A stretch of 64,000 bases of DNA from Topomyia yanbarensis (taxonomy: Eukaryota; Arthropoda; Insecta; Diptera; Culicidae): NCBI RefSeq assembly GCF_030247195.1, contig NC_080671.1, forward strand, positions 303,130,504 to 303,194,503. Reading direction: 5' to 3'. Of the stretch, positions 34,970 through 45,164 are shown piece after piece (positions within the stretch are counted from its first letter, which is position 1; each line of letters starts with the position of its first letter). The notes under the pieces are model-generated. The model was not told the DNA's origin. It did no database searches and worked only from the letters and a program-made list of their open reading frames with translations. The position numbers and the translations under genes are program-made.

Positions 34970-36290
34970 CGAAGGATACGATCGCTGCAAGGAGGGGCCA
35001 TTTAGTAGTCAACTGCTTCAAAAATGTTTGCACTATAGGGAGAAAACGTATCAGAAGGCTTTTAAGAGGATCAGTAACATTGAAAGCTGTGAAAATTAAG
35101 TCCACTATGTCAGAAAATTTCATTAGTCCGCTACTGGACTGAGTATCTGTTTGAAAATAGGGGACACTTGGGGTTTTTGGTGTCCCTGGAAGTGGTGGGT
35201 ACTCCTTGTTTGAATTAATATTTCCAAGTCCTGGAGCAAATTGCTTCGGCTTTTGTGCATCACTTCCGTTGGATTTATTGATTGTAGTTGGCGCACTCTG
35301 AGTGGACGATACCTTGGCACCCTTTCGAGGCAATGTAGGGGAGGCTGGATTTCTCCTCTTCCTGGATTCCCCTGGGTTAACCAAAGATGTTCCCTCTCGT
35401 GGGTCGTCAGATTCTTGCTCAACGTTAGCCAAACCAGCATAGGGATTTTCGGACAGGACAGATGGCGAAGCATTCTTTAGCATTTCTGCATAAGAACGCC
35501 TTGAGCGTTCCTTAAGGGAGCGCTTAATTTTATCTCCGCGCTGCTTGTACGCAGGGATTGATTTAAGAGCATGTGAAGGGCCCCCGCAGCAAATACACTT
35601 ATCAGTTTCTTTGTCGCAAGAGTCATCCTCATGCTCTCCTTCGCATTTGCCGCATCGTTTCTTATTTCCACAATATGTGGCTGTGTGGCCCAACTGCTTG
35701 CAATTGCTGCAGCTCATGACCCGCGGTACAAACAGGCGAACTGGTAGGCGAACCTTGTCAAGGAGGATGTAGTTGGGAAGAGAGGACCCGGCGAATGTCA
35801 CCCGAAGCGAGCCTGATAGAGTCTTACCTCCCTCGGTGTTAGCGGTATACAATTGTTTGCATTCCAAGATCTTAATCTGTTCAAGTGAGGGGTCCTTAAA
35901 GCAGCCAACCCCGTGCTCCAACAGTTCTTCGCATTTCAGGCCCGGTTCGGACACTACCCCATCGATTTCACAGGCCACACAAGGCACGTACGCTTTAAAT
36001 TCCCGCGTAAAGCGCTCACAGCAAGCAATCGCGTTTGCCTGGCCGAGATCATTCACTAGAACACGTATCTTGTTTGCCCGAACACGTGTTATCTGAGTTA
36101 CGGCCGGGTAATTAGCAGTCAGATCTCGAGAAAGTTTTAATATATTAACCGGTTTCTCTCCGGTCCGAAAATATACCACCCATGGCCCAGAGGAACCTTC
36201 TGGGTACTGCTTTATACGGGGAGCAATGCGAGTGTTAGGGGGATCAGGGACTTCCATGATTACATCAGATGGTATTTCGCCCTCGGCCAT
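34962..36290 (-). CDS. Non-LTR ORF1 nucleic-acid-binding protein, intact
   Basis: 442 residues from ATG at 36290. ORF1 proteins of this class coat the element RNA. A Gag-like RNA-recognition region (about residues 30-130) is followed by the knuckles CSNCKQLGHTATYC, CGKCEGEHEDDSC and CICCGGPSH (about residues 195-250), then a basic SLKERSRRSYAEML stretch and a Pro/Ser/Thr-rich tail with a hydrophobic end. No stop or frameshift, in contrast to the ruined ORF2. Its TAA overlaps the ORF2 start (ATGGCTAA). Confidence 0.9.
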   Translation of the reverse strand: MAEGEIPSDVIMEVPDPPNTRIAPRIKQYPEGSSGPWVVYFRTGEKPVNILKLSRDLTANYPAVTQITRVRANKIRVLVNDLGQANAIACCERFTREFKAYVPCVACEIDGVVSEPGLKCEELLEHGVGCFKDPSLEQIKILECKQLYTANTEGGKTLSGSLRVTFAGSSLPNYILLDKVRLPVRLFVPRVMSCSNCKQLGHTATYCGNKKRCGKCEGEHEDDSCDKETDKCICCGGPSHALKSIPAYKQRGDKIKRSLKERSRRSYAEMLKNASPSVLSENPYAGLANVEQESDDPREGTSLVNPGESRKRRNPASPTLPRKGAKVSSTQSAPTTINKSNGSDAQKPKQFAPGLGNINSNKEYPPLPGTPKTPSVPYFQTDTQSSSGLMKFSDIVDLIFTAFNVTDPLKSLLIRFLPIVQTFLKQLTTKWPLLAAIVSFDG

Positions 36291-36554
36291 TCAAGCACGA
36301 GGACAGAGCGTTATATAAACGGGAATGTGTCTTATTATTTGATTACAAGGTAGAGTAAAAGTAAGGAAAAGGAAAGAAAGCAAGCGAGGAAAAAAAATAA
36401 AGCAAAACTTATCTGCAAACAACGTCGATTGTTCCGCACCAGCGAAAACAATGTACTGGATTTACTGCCGGCACCAGCAGAACGGCAGCTAACGAACGAA
36501 CAAAGGATGACCTTCACTCACTAAAATTTACACACCGAACACCACTGTGAAATA

Positions 36555-36932
36555 TAACGATCCGTTCCGTTCAAAGGTTGGAAGACGTATATGACCAAAA
36601 AGGTTCTGTTCTATTTCTGAGATTTTTTTCACATTGGAAAAACTGCAAAATATGTTGATGCAAATCATACATAGAGCAGAAAAATTAAAAAATAGGGAAT
36701 TTTGGTACCAAAACAACCTAATACCCCGCTTTGCCGATTTTTTTTTTTGGAGAAACAGAGATATGCCCATTCAAATAATAAGGTTATTTTGTTTAAAAGA
36801 GGTAAGAATTGTAATTTTCTGAGTGCTACTTCCAATGTTATGGCATTTAATATATTTTTCCTCCATATTTTCCCACAGCACCAAAAATGGGCCTTTTAAA
36901 AATTCAAAAGAATTTTTTTCTGCTATGCCTCA
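36555..36932. other. Intergenic, nothing recognised
   Basis: AT-rich spacer between the 5' end of the non-LTR element and an AT microsatellite. Only short chance frames. Confidence 0.4.
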
Positions 36933-37346
<414 letters not shown>

Positions 37347-38031
37347 GATGCAAAATTTGATACAAAAAATTTCTCCTGTGGTTGCCATTTTCAGAGCCTT
37401 GGCCATATGTTGAGATACTGGAAAAAAGGGTAAGGTTAGAATTTTTGTACCTTAACATATTTTATGAAATACTTGTTATACGTCTAGCGGAGTACAATGT
37501 GCAAAATCCTCTTGAGAACATAAAAAATATTAGCAAGTCGAAGTTATAGTAATTTCTGCAAAACGTATTTTTTTTCAAAGAGGTTTGCGTGACTACGATT
37601 CCAGTCCAACTCAACTGAAAGCATAAAACTAAAAAAAAATCATTAATGTGTATCTTTGGTGTCCTTGAACGATTCAATAAAAAATTTGGAAACGAGGACG
37701 ATTTTTCCAAAAAACACTATTTTCATTGAAAAAACCTTTCGTTATGCAATATTACTTCTTCCAATCTTAGTTCGAAATCTGAAAATGTTTTTGTGTGTGT
37801 ACTGTGTATATCTGTGTCAAATTATTTCATTCAATTTCCTCGCATATTGCTGAACCAATTAGCATAAACTTAGTTTCAAGCGAATCGTCTTTAAAATATT
37901 GCTACTGATTTTTTTCAGGCAGTTTAGTTTAAGAATGCAAACTTGTGGAACGAGACATTTTTACTGTTTGAAAAAACTTTATAAAACATTTTGAAGATAA
38001 TGCAGACAAGATAGAAGTATATGCCCATTCA

Positions 38032-38242
38032 AAAAAAAACGTAGTCTAAAACTGAGTTCTCCTCGTCTACTTTTGAGTTTGTATTAAAATGTTAAGTGTG
38101 AGTAAACTTTAGTTAAAAGCTAATACGAAAAATAACCATTCAGCTTTTTTATATATAACTGCAAAGGAAATTACTGGAACTTCGTAAATCATTTACCTAT
38201 ACCGTCCAGATGTTTGCGATGCCTGGAGATCTAATCAGAGGG
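38032..38242 (+). repeat. Dispersed repeat, plus-strand copy
   Basis: About 205 bp running from CGTAGTCTAAAACTGAG to CTAATCAGAGGGC, matched in reverse at 53363-53590. Shared landmarks include ACTCACACTTAA, AAATAACCATTC, TATATATAACT and ATCATTTACCTATACC on the appropriate strands. Non-coding. The preceding 37340-38031 spacer shows nothing recognisable. Confidence 0.8.
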
Positions 38243-38269
38243 CTTTTTTGGACATCTGTTGCATATATA

Positions 38270-38478
<209 letters not shown>

Positions 38479-38479
38479 C

Positions 38480-38810
38480 TTTATTATGTCCATCATACTT
38501 TAAAGTCTACAAGGACGGTCAGGATGGGAAAAGTCCATTTGAGTTGGACACCTTTCATGCCATTCTCAGGCAGGCGCAAAGACTACCAACTTTTGAAATC
38601 ACAAATACAGACAATAATAACAACTACATTTCGTCTTAAGTCCTAGTACACATTACTTTACATTAAAAAATAATATCAAAATACAACAGATCGTCTAATT
38701 TTGTCGGCAAAGCGGCTGGACGGTTCACCAAATTCGAAGAGCTCTTCCACGGCGGTAAATGCGCGAATGCGTGCAGCAATCGGTTCGTTGTATCCAAATA
38801 CGGTTCTATG
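38480..38810 (-). pseudogene. Non-LTR ORF2 C-terminus and 3' UTR (downstream half)
   Basis: On the minus strand the frame reads TVFGYNEPIAARIRAF then FGEPSSRFADKIRRS and stops at TGA (38678-38676). A 190-nt 3' UTR ending AATAAAGAA follows, then the AT tract. It continues in frame from 43625-43489 once the gypsy element and one CTATG are removed. The sequence style is that of the region behind the reverse transcriptase in CR1/Jockey-group elements. Confidence 0.75.
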
Positions 38811-38953
38811 TGTGAGAGGCGAGATGAGATGTATCTCATCTCATAGCGAAGAACACCCAATAGAGTCAGTGTGATCTTAAAGCTTGAACAAACCAGACGT
38901 GTTTAGCAGTCGTAGTTTCCGAAAGCCCTTAGCAACGATCCTCGGCCATAGCA
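38811..38953 (+). repeat. Gypsy 5' LTR
   Basis: 143 bp, TG...CA ends, identical to 43346-43488 by eye. It contains a perfect inverted repeat GAGATGAGAT-GT-ATCTCATCTC near its start. Confidence 0.95.
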
Positions 38954-38956
38954 TAC

Positions 38957-38966
38957 TGGCGACGAG
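38957..38966 (+). other. Gypsy primer-binding site
   Basis: TGGCGACGAG, three bases after the LTR, complements the CCA end of an insect serine tRNA (family knowledge). Only the first 10 bases match what I recall. Confidence 0.6.
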
Positions 38967-39086
38967 AATAAAAAGAAACGTGGTACAATCACGGTGTAAG
39001 GAAAATTGGTTCAATAGTTTACTCGCGTGATAGTCGAGCAGTAAAAATTGGACGTTTGCGTTTTAATTGAAATCGTAAAAAACGCT

Positions 39087-40856
39087 ATGGCAATGTCAGT
39101 AGAAGATGAAAATAAAATGGTCACTGTGACCGTAGACAAAAGAACAAAAGGGAAGTTTCCTGTGTATGTACCTGGGTTAAATGTGAACTCTTATCTACAA
39201 ACAGTAGATATATTTTTTGCTTTGAATAGAACTCCAGACGACGAAAAGGCGTTGGAATTCATAACCAGTGTTGGTCAAGAGACGGCCAACCGAATAATTG
39301 GCAGTTTCAAACCGAATAGGATCGTTGATAAAACATACGCGCAAATAGTGGATAAGTTTAAAGTCTTACACGAAGAGAACAAAAATGTGTTTGCTGAACG
39401 GCATCGGTTGATAACGCGGAAACAAGAAGAGGGCGAATCGCTGGACGATTTCGCTATAGATTTACAGAACATTGTTGAACATTGTAGTGTGAGCGTCGAT
39501 ACGGAAGCTACATTAGTGCAATCAGTATTCGTGGCAGGGATTCGGAATGAAAAAACAAGAGAGACTATGATACGGGATGCAAACCATACGCTAAACCTAG
39601 CTCAACTACTAGAAAAAGCTAAAACAGTTGAGATAGCCGCCTTCGAGGCTCGAAAAATGTCTAAGCAAAGTTCCAGCATGGTTAATTATGTGGGTCAAAA
39701 CAATTCAGTGCGTAACAGAAGTTTCATCAAACCAGGAAGGTTCCACGAAAGTGCATGTTCCGGGCAAGGACCGAAGGATATTTCGAGTCATCGAGGAAAT
39801 TTTAAAGTTAGCAGCGACACGGTGTGCTACAATTGTTATAATAAAGGTCATTTGTCTTATAACTGCACGCTGCCCAAAGTTAAGAAGCCACGCCATGGAT
39901 CTCCAATACCTAGAAATAATTCAGTGAGGAAGAGAGCTTTCGAAGAACGGATCAACCAATTATCAGCAGCCATGGAAGATCTCAAAATGAGTTTAGGCGA
40001 CGAGAATGCTACAGGTGATGATCAGTCAGGGGAAGAACTGGACACCGAGGATGCCCAATCAAATTGGATTAACAATATATTGCTCGGTAAGTCAAACATT
40101 TCAACACCAGCTTTTGTGGAATTAAATGTGGAGGATCAAAGCTTGTTGATGGAATGCGATACTGGTGCTAGTGCGACAATTTGTTCATTAGATACATATA
40201 AAGAAAAGTTTAATAAGTGTACACTACTACCAGATAGTCGAAGCTTTTTCGTTATCTCTGGCGAAACTGTAAACGTGGTGGGAAAGATAAGAGTTAAAGT
40301 GAAATTGAAAGCGAAAACACTAACTTTATCGATATTGGTGATCAAATCTCCTCGAAATTTTGTGTCTCTGTTAGGTCGAGACTGGCTAAGCGCAATCTGG
40401 CCTCAGTGGAGAGAAACGTTTAATCTTAATTCTCTCTGCGAAAGTAAAAGACAACAGTGGGTGAAGAAAACTGTTGAAAATTTGAAAACTCAGTATGCGC
40501 CGGCGTTCGATGAGGATCTAACAGAACCGATTAAAGGGGTCGAAGTAGACATCAGAATGGATAGCAATGCAAATCCGGTGGTACACAAACCATACACAGT
40601 CGCATTTAAACACAGAGATATCGTTGGGGCACATTTAGATGATTTAGAAGCTAAAGGTATTCTTGAGAAGGTAGAATATACCGAGTGGGCATCACCCATA
40701 GTAGTGGTAGTGAAACCAAATAAAAAAGATATTCGAATATGTATGGACGGGTCCAAGACTGTAAACCCACACATTATTACCCATCATTATCCTCTTCCAG
40801 TTATCGAAGAGCTCATTACAAATAAAAGTGGTGCAAAAAAAATTCGCTCTAATTGA
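39087..40856 (+). CDS. Gypsy Gag-protease and start of reverse transcriptase
   Basis: The first ATG is at 39087 (MAMSVEDENKM); the frame is open upstream but without an ATG. Gag occupies about residues 1-240, followed by a CCHC knuckle CYNCYNKGHLSYNC (about residue 246) that binds element RNA. The aspartic protease has MECDTGASATI (about residue 356) and SLLGRDWL. The reverse transcriptase then begins with VHKPYTVAFKHRD and IRICMDGSKTVN. The frame ends prematurely at 40856 because the A-run 40835-40842 has eight As, one more than the following frame requires. Gag and pol share one frame, so this is not a normal Gag/Pol frameshift site. Confidence 0.93.
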   Translation: MAMSVEDENKMVTVTVDKRTKGKFPVYVPGLNVNSYLQTVDIFFALNRTPDDEKALEFITSVGQETANRIIGSFKPNRIVDKTYAQIVDKFKVLHEENKNVFAERHRLITRKQEEGESLDDFAIDLQNIVEHCSVSVDTEATLVQSVFVAGIRNEKTRETMIRDANHTLNLAQLLEKAKTVEIAAFEARKMSKQSSSMVNYVGQNNSVRNRSFIKPGRFHESACSGQGPKDISSHRGNFKVSSDTVCYNCYNKGHLSYNCTLPKVKKPRHGSPIPRNNSVRKRAFEERINQLSAAMEDLKMSLGDENATGDDQSGEELDTEDAQSNWINNILLGKSNISTPAFVELNVEDQSLLMECDTGASATICSLDTYKEKFNKCTLLPDSRSFFVISGETVNVVGKIRVKVKLKAKTLTLSILVIKSPRNFVSLLGRDWLSAIWPQWRETFNLNSLCESKRQQWVKKTVENLKTQYAPAFDEDLTEPIKGVEVDIRMDSNANPVVHKPYTVAFKHRDIVGAHLDDLEAKGILEKVEYTEWASPIVVVVKPNKKDIRICMDGSKTVNPHIITHHYPLPVIEELITNKSGAKKIRSN

Positions 40857-43257
40857 TTTGAGAGGAGCCTATCAGCAACTCGTGCTCTCGGAAGCTTCCA
40901 AAAAGCTCTTAGTAATAAACACACATCAGGGATTGTATGCCTACCGCAGATTACCGTTCGGGGTTAAACCGGCAGCCACAATTTTCCAATCCGTTATGGA
41001 CTCTATTTTACGAGATATTGCAAAAGTCCAAACGTACATCGATGATATCTTAATTTGGGCTGATTCCGATGATGAGCTGTTAGATAAGATCAAAATAGTG
41101 TTAGGAAGGCTTATGCACCATAACGTTAAAATCAATGCCGAGAAATGTGAATGGTTTGTCTCCCAAGTGAAATATTTGGGTCACATTCTTTCGGAGGCGG
41201 GTGTGTCGCCAAATCCGGAGAAGGTGAATGCGATAACGGCCGTGTCAGTGCCAAAGTCAAAAACACAACTGAAATCATTTCTCGGTATGATAACATTTTA
41301 TGGTAAATTCGTTCCTAAATTGAGCGTTATTCTCTCTCCACTTTATAACCTTCTGACAAAGAATAGTAAATGGAGTTGGGATCAAAAATGCAATGAAGCT
41401 TTCGAGAAGAGCAAGAGAGCCATTTGTAGTGCAAAAGTTCTAACACATTTTGATCCATCTAAGTCCATCACAGTAACATGCGACGCAAGTGATGACGGGA
41501 TTTCAGGCATATTGAGCCATAAGATAAACGAAATTGAAATGCCGGTGTTTTTTGTGTCGCGTCGATTGTCGACAACTGAAAAAAAATATCCAATATTACA
41601 CAGGGAAGCATTAGCTGTGGTATTTGCCATGGAAAAATTCTATAAATATGTCTTAGGACAGAAAATATCTATTATCACGGATCACAAACCATTACTGGGA
41701 ATATTTAATAGCAAAAAAGGGGGCCCGTCAGTAATTGCAACTAGGCTACAGAGGTATTTTTTACGATTATCTATATTTGATTACACTATCACTCATATGG
41801 CTGGAAAAGATAATTGTGTGGCAGACTGCTTGTCAAGATTACCTTTGGACCAAAATCTGAGTTCAGCCGACTTAGAAGAAAGTCAGCGTAGCTCTTTCAT
41901 GGAACTCAATTATCTAGTAGACGACCAACATGTGAATCTCAACTCTAAAATTATAGGTCAAGAGTCAGCTAACGATTCTACTTTGTCAAAAGTATTAAAT
42001 TTTGTACAAAATGGTTGGCCAAGTCATGTAAAAGATAAAAAATTGAAAAACTTTTTCGGTAAAAGACATGAATTAAGCATAGAGTCAGATTGTTTAATTT
42101 TCGGTGAAAGAGTGGTTATTCCGACCGCCTTGAAAATTCCGTCTCTTCAATTGTTACATGCAAACCACCGTGGCATACAAAAAATGAAACAAATCGCCAG
42201 AAGGTATTTATACTGGCCCAGTTTCGGATCAGACATCGAAAGCTACGTAGGTTCTTGCAAACAATGTCAAATTTTAGGAATAGATAGAACCCCAAGAGTG
42301 TACGGCAATTGGCCCGCTACATCTAAACCGTTTGAGCGTGTCCACATAGATTTTTTCCATAAATTTAATCGCACCTTTCTGATATTAGTTGATGCATACT
42401 CCAGGTGGATTGAGGTCCGCAGAATGGTTAAAACTAATGCAGATAACGTTGCACAAGAGCTGGATAACATTTTTTCTGTGTTTGGATTTGCATCAACTAT
42501 TGTCAGCGACAATGGGCCTCCATTCAACAGCTTCCACTTCAAAAAATACTGTGAGTCTAGAAACTGCGAACACATTCTGTCGCCTCCCTACCACCCCGCC
42601 AGCAATGGGCTAGCAGAAAGGGCAGTACAAACCACAAAAGCGGTGTTGGGGAAACTAATAAAAGAGAACGATTCCTTTTCATCATTACAGATCGACAATG
42701 AAATCAAAAAAATTTTGCATCACCACCATCAATCACCAACTACCGAAGACAACATAATACCGAATGAACGAATTTTTGCTTTCCCACCTCGCACGAAGCT
42801 GTCTGCCCTAAGAGGGAATAATAAAACATTCCATTACGACGACAACGCTCAAAATACGCCAACAGTTTTCAAAACCAACAGTAAAATAATTTATACATAT
42901 AAATCAAATGGTAGAGCTCTTAGCACAGAAGGTACCATATTAAAAAAAATATCGAATCTAACTTATTTGATAGACGTAAATGGCGGTACCCGTAAAGCGC
43001 ATAGAAATCAATTAAAACACATTCCCCAGAAACCATTCGTTCTGAAAAATTCTATCGCTCCGGAGTTAGCGGCAGAATACGATCTACAAAACGAAACAAT
43101 CAGGTCAGAGATTAAAACAGAACATAAACATACACCATCAAGTGCATTGCCTAAACTAAAAACAAAACCAGTATTACGGCGATCTACTAGATATATAAAA
43201 TCAAAGTACAAAAATCTTAATTTAGGGCAACTAGTTAAGAAGAAGAAATCCAAATGA
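40828..43257 (+). CDS. Gypsy reverse transcriptase, RNase H and integrase
   Basis: Continues the polyprotein one frame over. Reverse transcriptase: LIDLRGAYQQL, RRLPFGVKPA and catalytic YIDDILIWAD. RNase H: TCDASDDGISG, LHREALAVVFAMEKF and ITDHKPLLGIF. Integrase: zinc domain H-x3-H/C-x2-C in HANHRGIQKM and CKQCQI, then the DDE core with HIDFFHKF, IVSDNGPPF and NGLAERAVQTTK, so all three catalytic acids are present. A basic tail ends KKKKSK. No stops; TGA at 43257 lies 88 bases before the 3' LTR. Confidence 0.94.
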   Translation: MVQKKFALIDLRGAYQQLVLSEASKKLLVINTHQGLYAYRRLPFGVKPAATIFQSVMDSILRDIAKVQTYIDDILIWADSDDELLDKIKIVLGRLMHHNVKINAEKCEWFVSQVKYLGHILSEAGVSPNPEKVNAITAVSVPKSKTQLKSFLGMITFYGKFVPKLSVILSPLYNLLTKNSKWSWDQKCNEAFEKSKRAICSAKVLTHFDPSKSITVTCDASDDGISGILSHKINEIEMPVFFVSRRLSTTEKKYPILHREALAVVFAMEKFYKYVLGQKISIITDHKPLLGIFNSKKGGPSVIATRLQRYFLRLSIFDYTITHMAGKDNCVADCLSRLPLDQNLSSADLEESQRSSFMELNYLVDDQHVNLNSKIIGQESANDSTLSKVLNFVQNGWPSHVKDKKLKNFFGKRHELSIESDCLIFGERVVIPTALKIPSLQLLHANHRGIQKMKQIARRYLYWPSFGSDIESYVGSCKQCQILGIDRTPRVYGNWPATSKPFERVHIDFFHKFNRTFLILVDAYSRWIEVRRMVKTNADNVAQELDNIFSVFGFASTIVSDNGPPFNSFHFKKYCESRNCEHILSPPYHPASNGLAERAVQTTKAVLGKLIKENDSFSSLQIDNEIKKILHHHHQSPTTEDNIIPNERIFAFPPRTKLSALRGNNKTFHYDDNAQNTPTVFKTNSKIIYTYKSNGRALSTEGTILKKISNLTYLIDVNGGTRKAHRNQLKHIPQKPFVLKNSIAPELAAEYDLQNETIRSEIKTEHKHTPSSALPKLKTKPVLRRSTRYIKSKYKNLNLGQLVKKKKSK

Positions 43258-43334
43258 AATAATTGTTTAAGTTTATTTTTGAATACCCAAACATTGCATA
43301 ATATTGAATTTAAAAAAAGATGAATTATGAATTT

Positions 43335-43345
43335 AAGGAGGGAGA
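43335..43345 (+). other. Gypsy polypurine tract
   Basis: AAGGAGGGAGA directly upstream of the 3' LTR. Confidence 0.85.
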
Positions 43346-43488
43346 TGTGAGAGGCGAGATGAGATGTATCTCATCTCATAGCGAAGAACACCCAATAGAG
43401 TCAGTGTGATCTTAAAGCTTGAACAAACCAGACGTGTTTAGCAGTCGTAGTTTCCGAAAGCCCTTAGCAACGATCCTCGGCCATAGCA
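43346..43488 (+). repeat. Gypsy 3' LTR
   Basis: Identical to the 5' LTR by eye over 143 bp, then CTATG, the second copy of the target duplication. Confidence 0.95.
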
Positions 43489-43625
43489 CTATGGAATCTG
43501 TGTTGAAGTAGGGTTCTATTTCTTAGTACCATGCGAACGAAGCGTTTCTGCACTCGTTCGATTCTAATGCACCACGAAACTTTCTGTGGAAACCAGATCA
43601 CTAATGCGTTTATACCTGCACAAAA
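43489..43625 (-). pseudogene. Non-LTR ORF2 fragment (upstream half)
   Basis: Minus-strand frame INALVIWFPQK then RIERVQKRFVRMVLR, the thumb-side region typical of CR1/Jockey-group reverse transcriptases. It joins 38810 in frame across the gypsy insertion. The 5' limit is where homology is no longer recognisable, so the fragment is strongly 5'-truncated. Confidence 0.75.
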
Positions 43626-43899
43626 CTTCTAGCTTTTCCCTCATCCTGCAGCTCAACATATATAACCCCTTAATGAGAAAAAGTTGCAATTGTTCCACTA
43701 GGTGGATTATAACAGATTTTTTTTTATCAAGCATACTCATAGAAAAACTATTGTGTAAGAGACCTTTGAAATCATCGTTATCGGTTTTTGTATTGGGTTA
43801 ATGAGTTTTAAATTACAAATTACAAAATGTAAGGAAAATTACTTACAAATTTAAAGATCTACAGACTATGGAAACGCGTTGTGCATCACCATTTACGAA

Positions 43900-44800
43900 A
43901 AACCGCGCGTCTTCATCACCATCGTTTTACATTTCTTACAAAAAAAAATGTATAGGATTCGCTCAAACTTTGAAAACTTTTTCCGAGGCCCGGAGGTCCG
44001 AGTCTCATATACCAATCGACTCAGCTCGACAAATTGAGACAATGTCTGTATGTATGTATGTATGTATGTACAAAATGTCATGTAATTATCTCAGCAACCA
44101 CTGAACCGATCTTAACGAAATTAGTTTCAAATGAAAGGCCTAACGTTCCCATTTGACACTAGTATTTTTGTTTTTCGATATGTTGTTTACTTTCTGAGAT
44201 ATGGGTAATTTTGTCAAAACAAATCCGGTTTGAAGCGAATAACTTTCGAACAAGACAATTACACCGCGTGAACTGGAATGAACAGAAATGGAAAGTTTAT
44301 TAAAATACCTTTCCAACAAGCTATAGATTGTCAAAATCCGTTCACAAGCGGTGGAGATATTAAACATTTTGTGTTTTTATTCCTCGCTTAGCAATTTTCA
44401 CTAACTAAAAATGAGAACGTTACGTACAGAGTATTGCTTTACTGGTGTTTTAGGGGCAAAACTAAACCGATTTTGAATATCAGGGTAAAAACACATCTAC
44501 GTGAGTCAAGGAATACAATTCCGAAAATATTTTGTGAATTTGCTCAACAATAAATTAACTGTTTCTGGAAAAAAATATGTAAGTTTACTACAAAGATAAA
44601 GAGCGAACTTTTTCCAAAGTTAAGGTGTTTTGCCTTTGCATTACGCATTTCGATGAATCGCGAGTTTGAATTTTGATGGTATATGAATACGCAGATCATC
44701 ACATAACTCTCCTAGAAGTTGATAATAGCTTTTTCGTTCAATTCATATTTATATTTCACTCATCACATTGGTCGCAATGGTACCAAAACGTGCGTTCAAT
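43900..44800 (+). repeat. Dispersed repeat, copy 1 of a diverged duplication
   Basis: Landmarks in order: AATGTATAGGATTCGC, TTTTTCCGAGGCCCGGAG, CATATACCAATCGACT, GACAATGTCTGTATG, ACTGAACCGATCTTAACG, AATGAAAGGCCTAACGTT, TATTGCTTTACTGGTGTTTT and a GATGGTATATGAATACGCAG tail. All recur in copy 2. A relative without the middle section lies at 53625-54240. Non-coding. 44801-45164 shows nothing further. Confidence 0.8.
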
Positions 44801-45164
44801 TAATGGTGCTCTAGGAGTTGATTTTAGCGATTTGGTGTGTTAGGAACATTTTTTCACAATGTAAGCCTGCTTTTTTGATGTATATTGAATTGTGAATAAT
44901 CCATCTAAAAGTGAGATAGACAATTTATTTACACTAACTTTAGATATAAAGTCATAATGTCAATGACAAATTTATAGAAAATTCAACTACGAGAAAACTT
45001 GCTAAAAATGCAAACTCACCAAAATGTAATGGTGTTGAGTTAAAGCGCGTTGTTTGTGGCACACAAAAAATCATTTTTTCATTATAACTTTTTTCTGAGA
45101 TTTTTGTAATTCTTTAAATGGTCTACGAAGTTGTGGAAATAAAGAAATTACAGTTGTTTGTTGA

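Larger units (their letters stand above)
30991..36546 (-). mobile_element. Non-LTR retrotransposon of the Jockey/I group
   Basis: Two overlapping ORFs on the minus strand: ORF1 (36290-34962) and ORF2 (34969-31389), with a 5' untranslated region beginning near 36546 (CAGTGGTGTTCGG). ORF2 order is APE-type endonuclease, reverse transcriptase, RNase H, C-terminal zinc motif; an RNase H domain is typical of I-like clades. A 16-base G run lies at 31126-31141 in the 3' region. An 8-bp repeat TGAAATAT occurs at 36547-36554 and at 30639-30646 beside a poly-T run, but the left copy falls inside the minisatellite, so the true 3' boundary is unresolved. Confidence 0.9.
38811..43488 (+). mobile_element. 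Ty3/gypsy retrotransposon, very young copy
   Basis: 4,678 bp with identical 143-bp LTRs and the 5-bp target duplication CTATG (38806-38810 and 43489-43493). Order: LTR, primer site, Gag, protease, reverse transcriptase, RNase H, integrase, polypurine tract, LTR. There is no envelope frame. A serine-type primer site and short LTRs suggest a Mag-like lineage, which is an inference. The only lesion I see is one extra A in an A-run inside the reverse transcriptase. Confidence 0.96.

Noticed and set aside
30639..36554. TGAAATAT at both ends as the non-LTR target duplication
   Set aside because: The left copy lies within the 3' minisatellite, so the match may be chance; kept only as a possibility.
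40835..40856. Programmed frameshift at the A-run of the gypsy element
   Set aside because: The break is inside the reverse transcriptase, needs a +1 shift, and Gag and protease already share one frame, so a mutation or assembly error is more likely.
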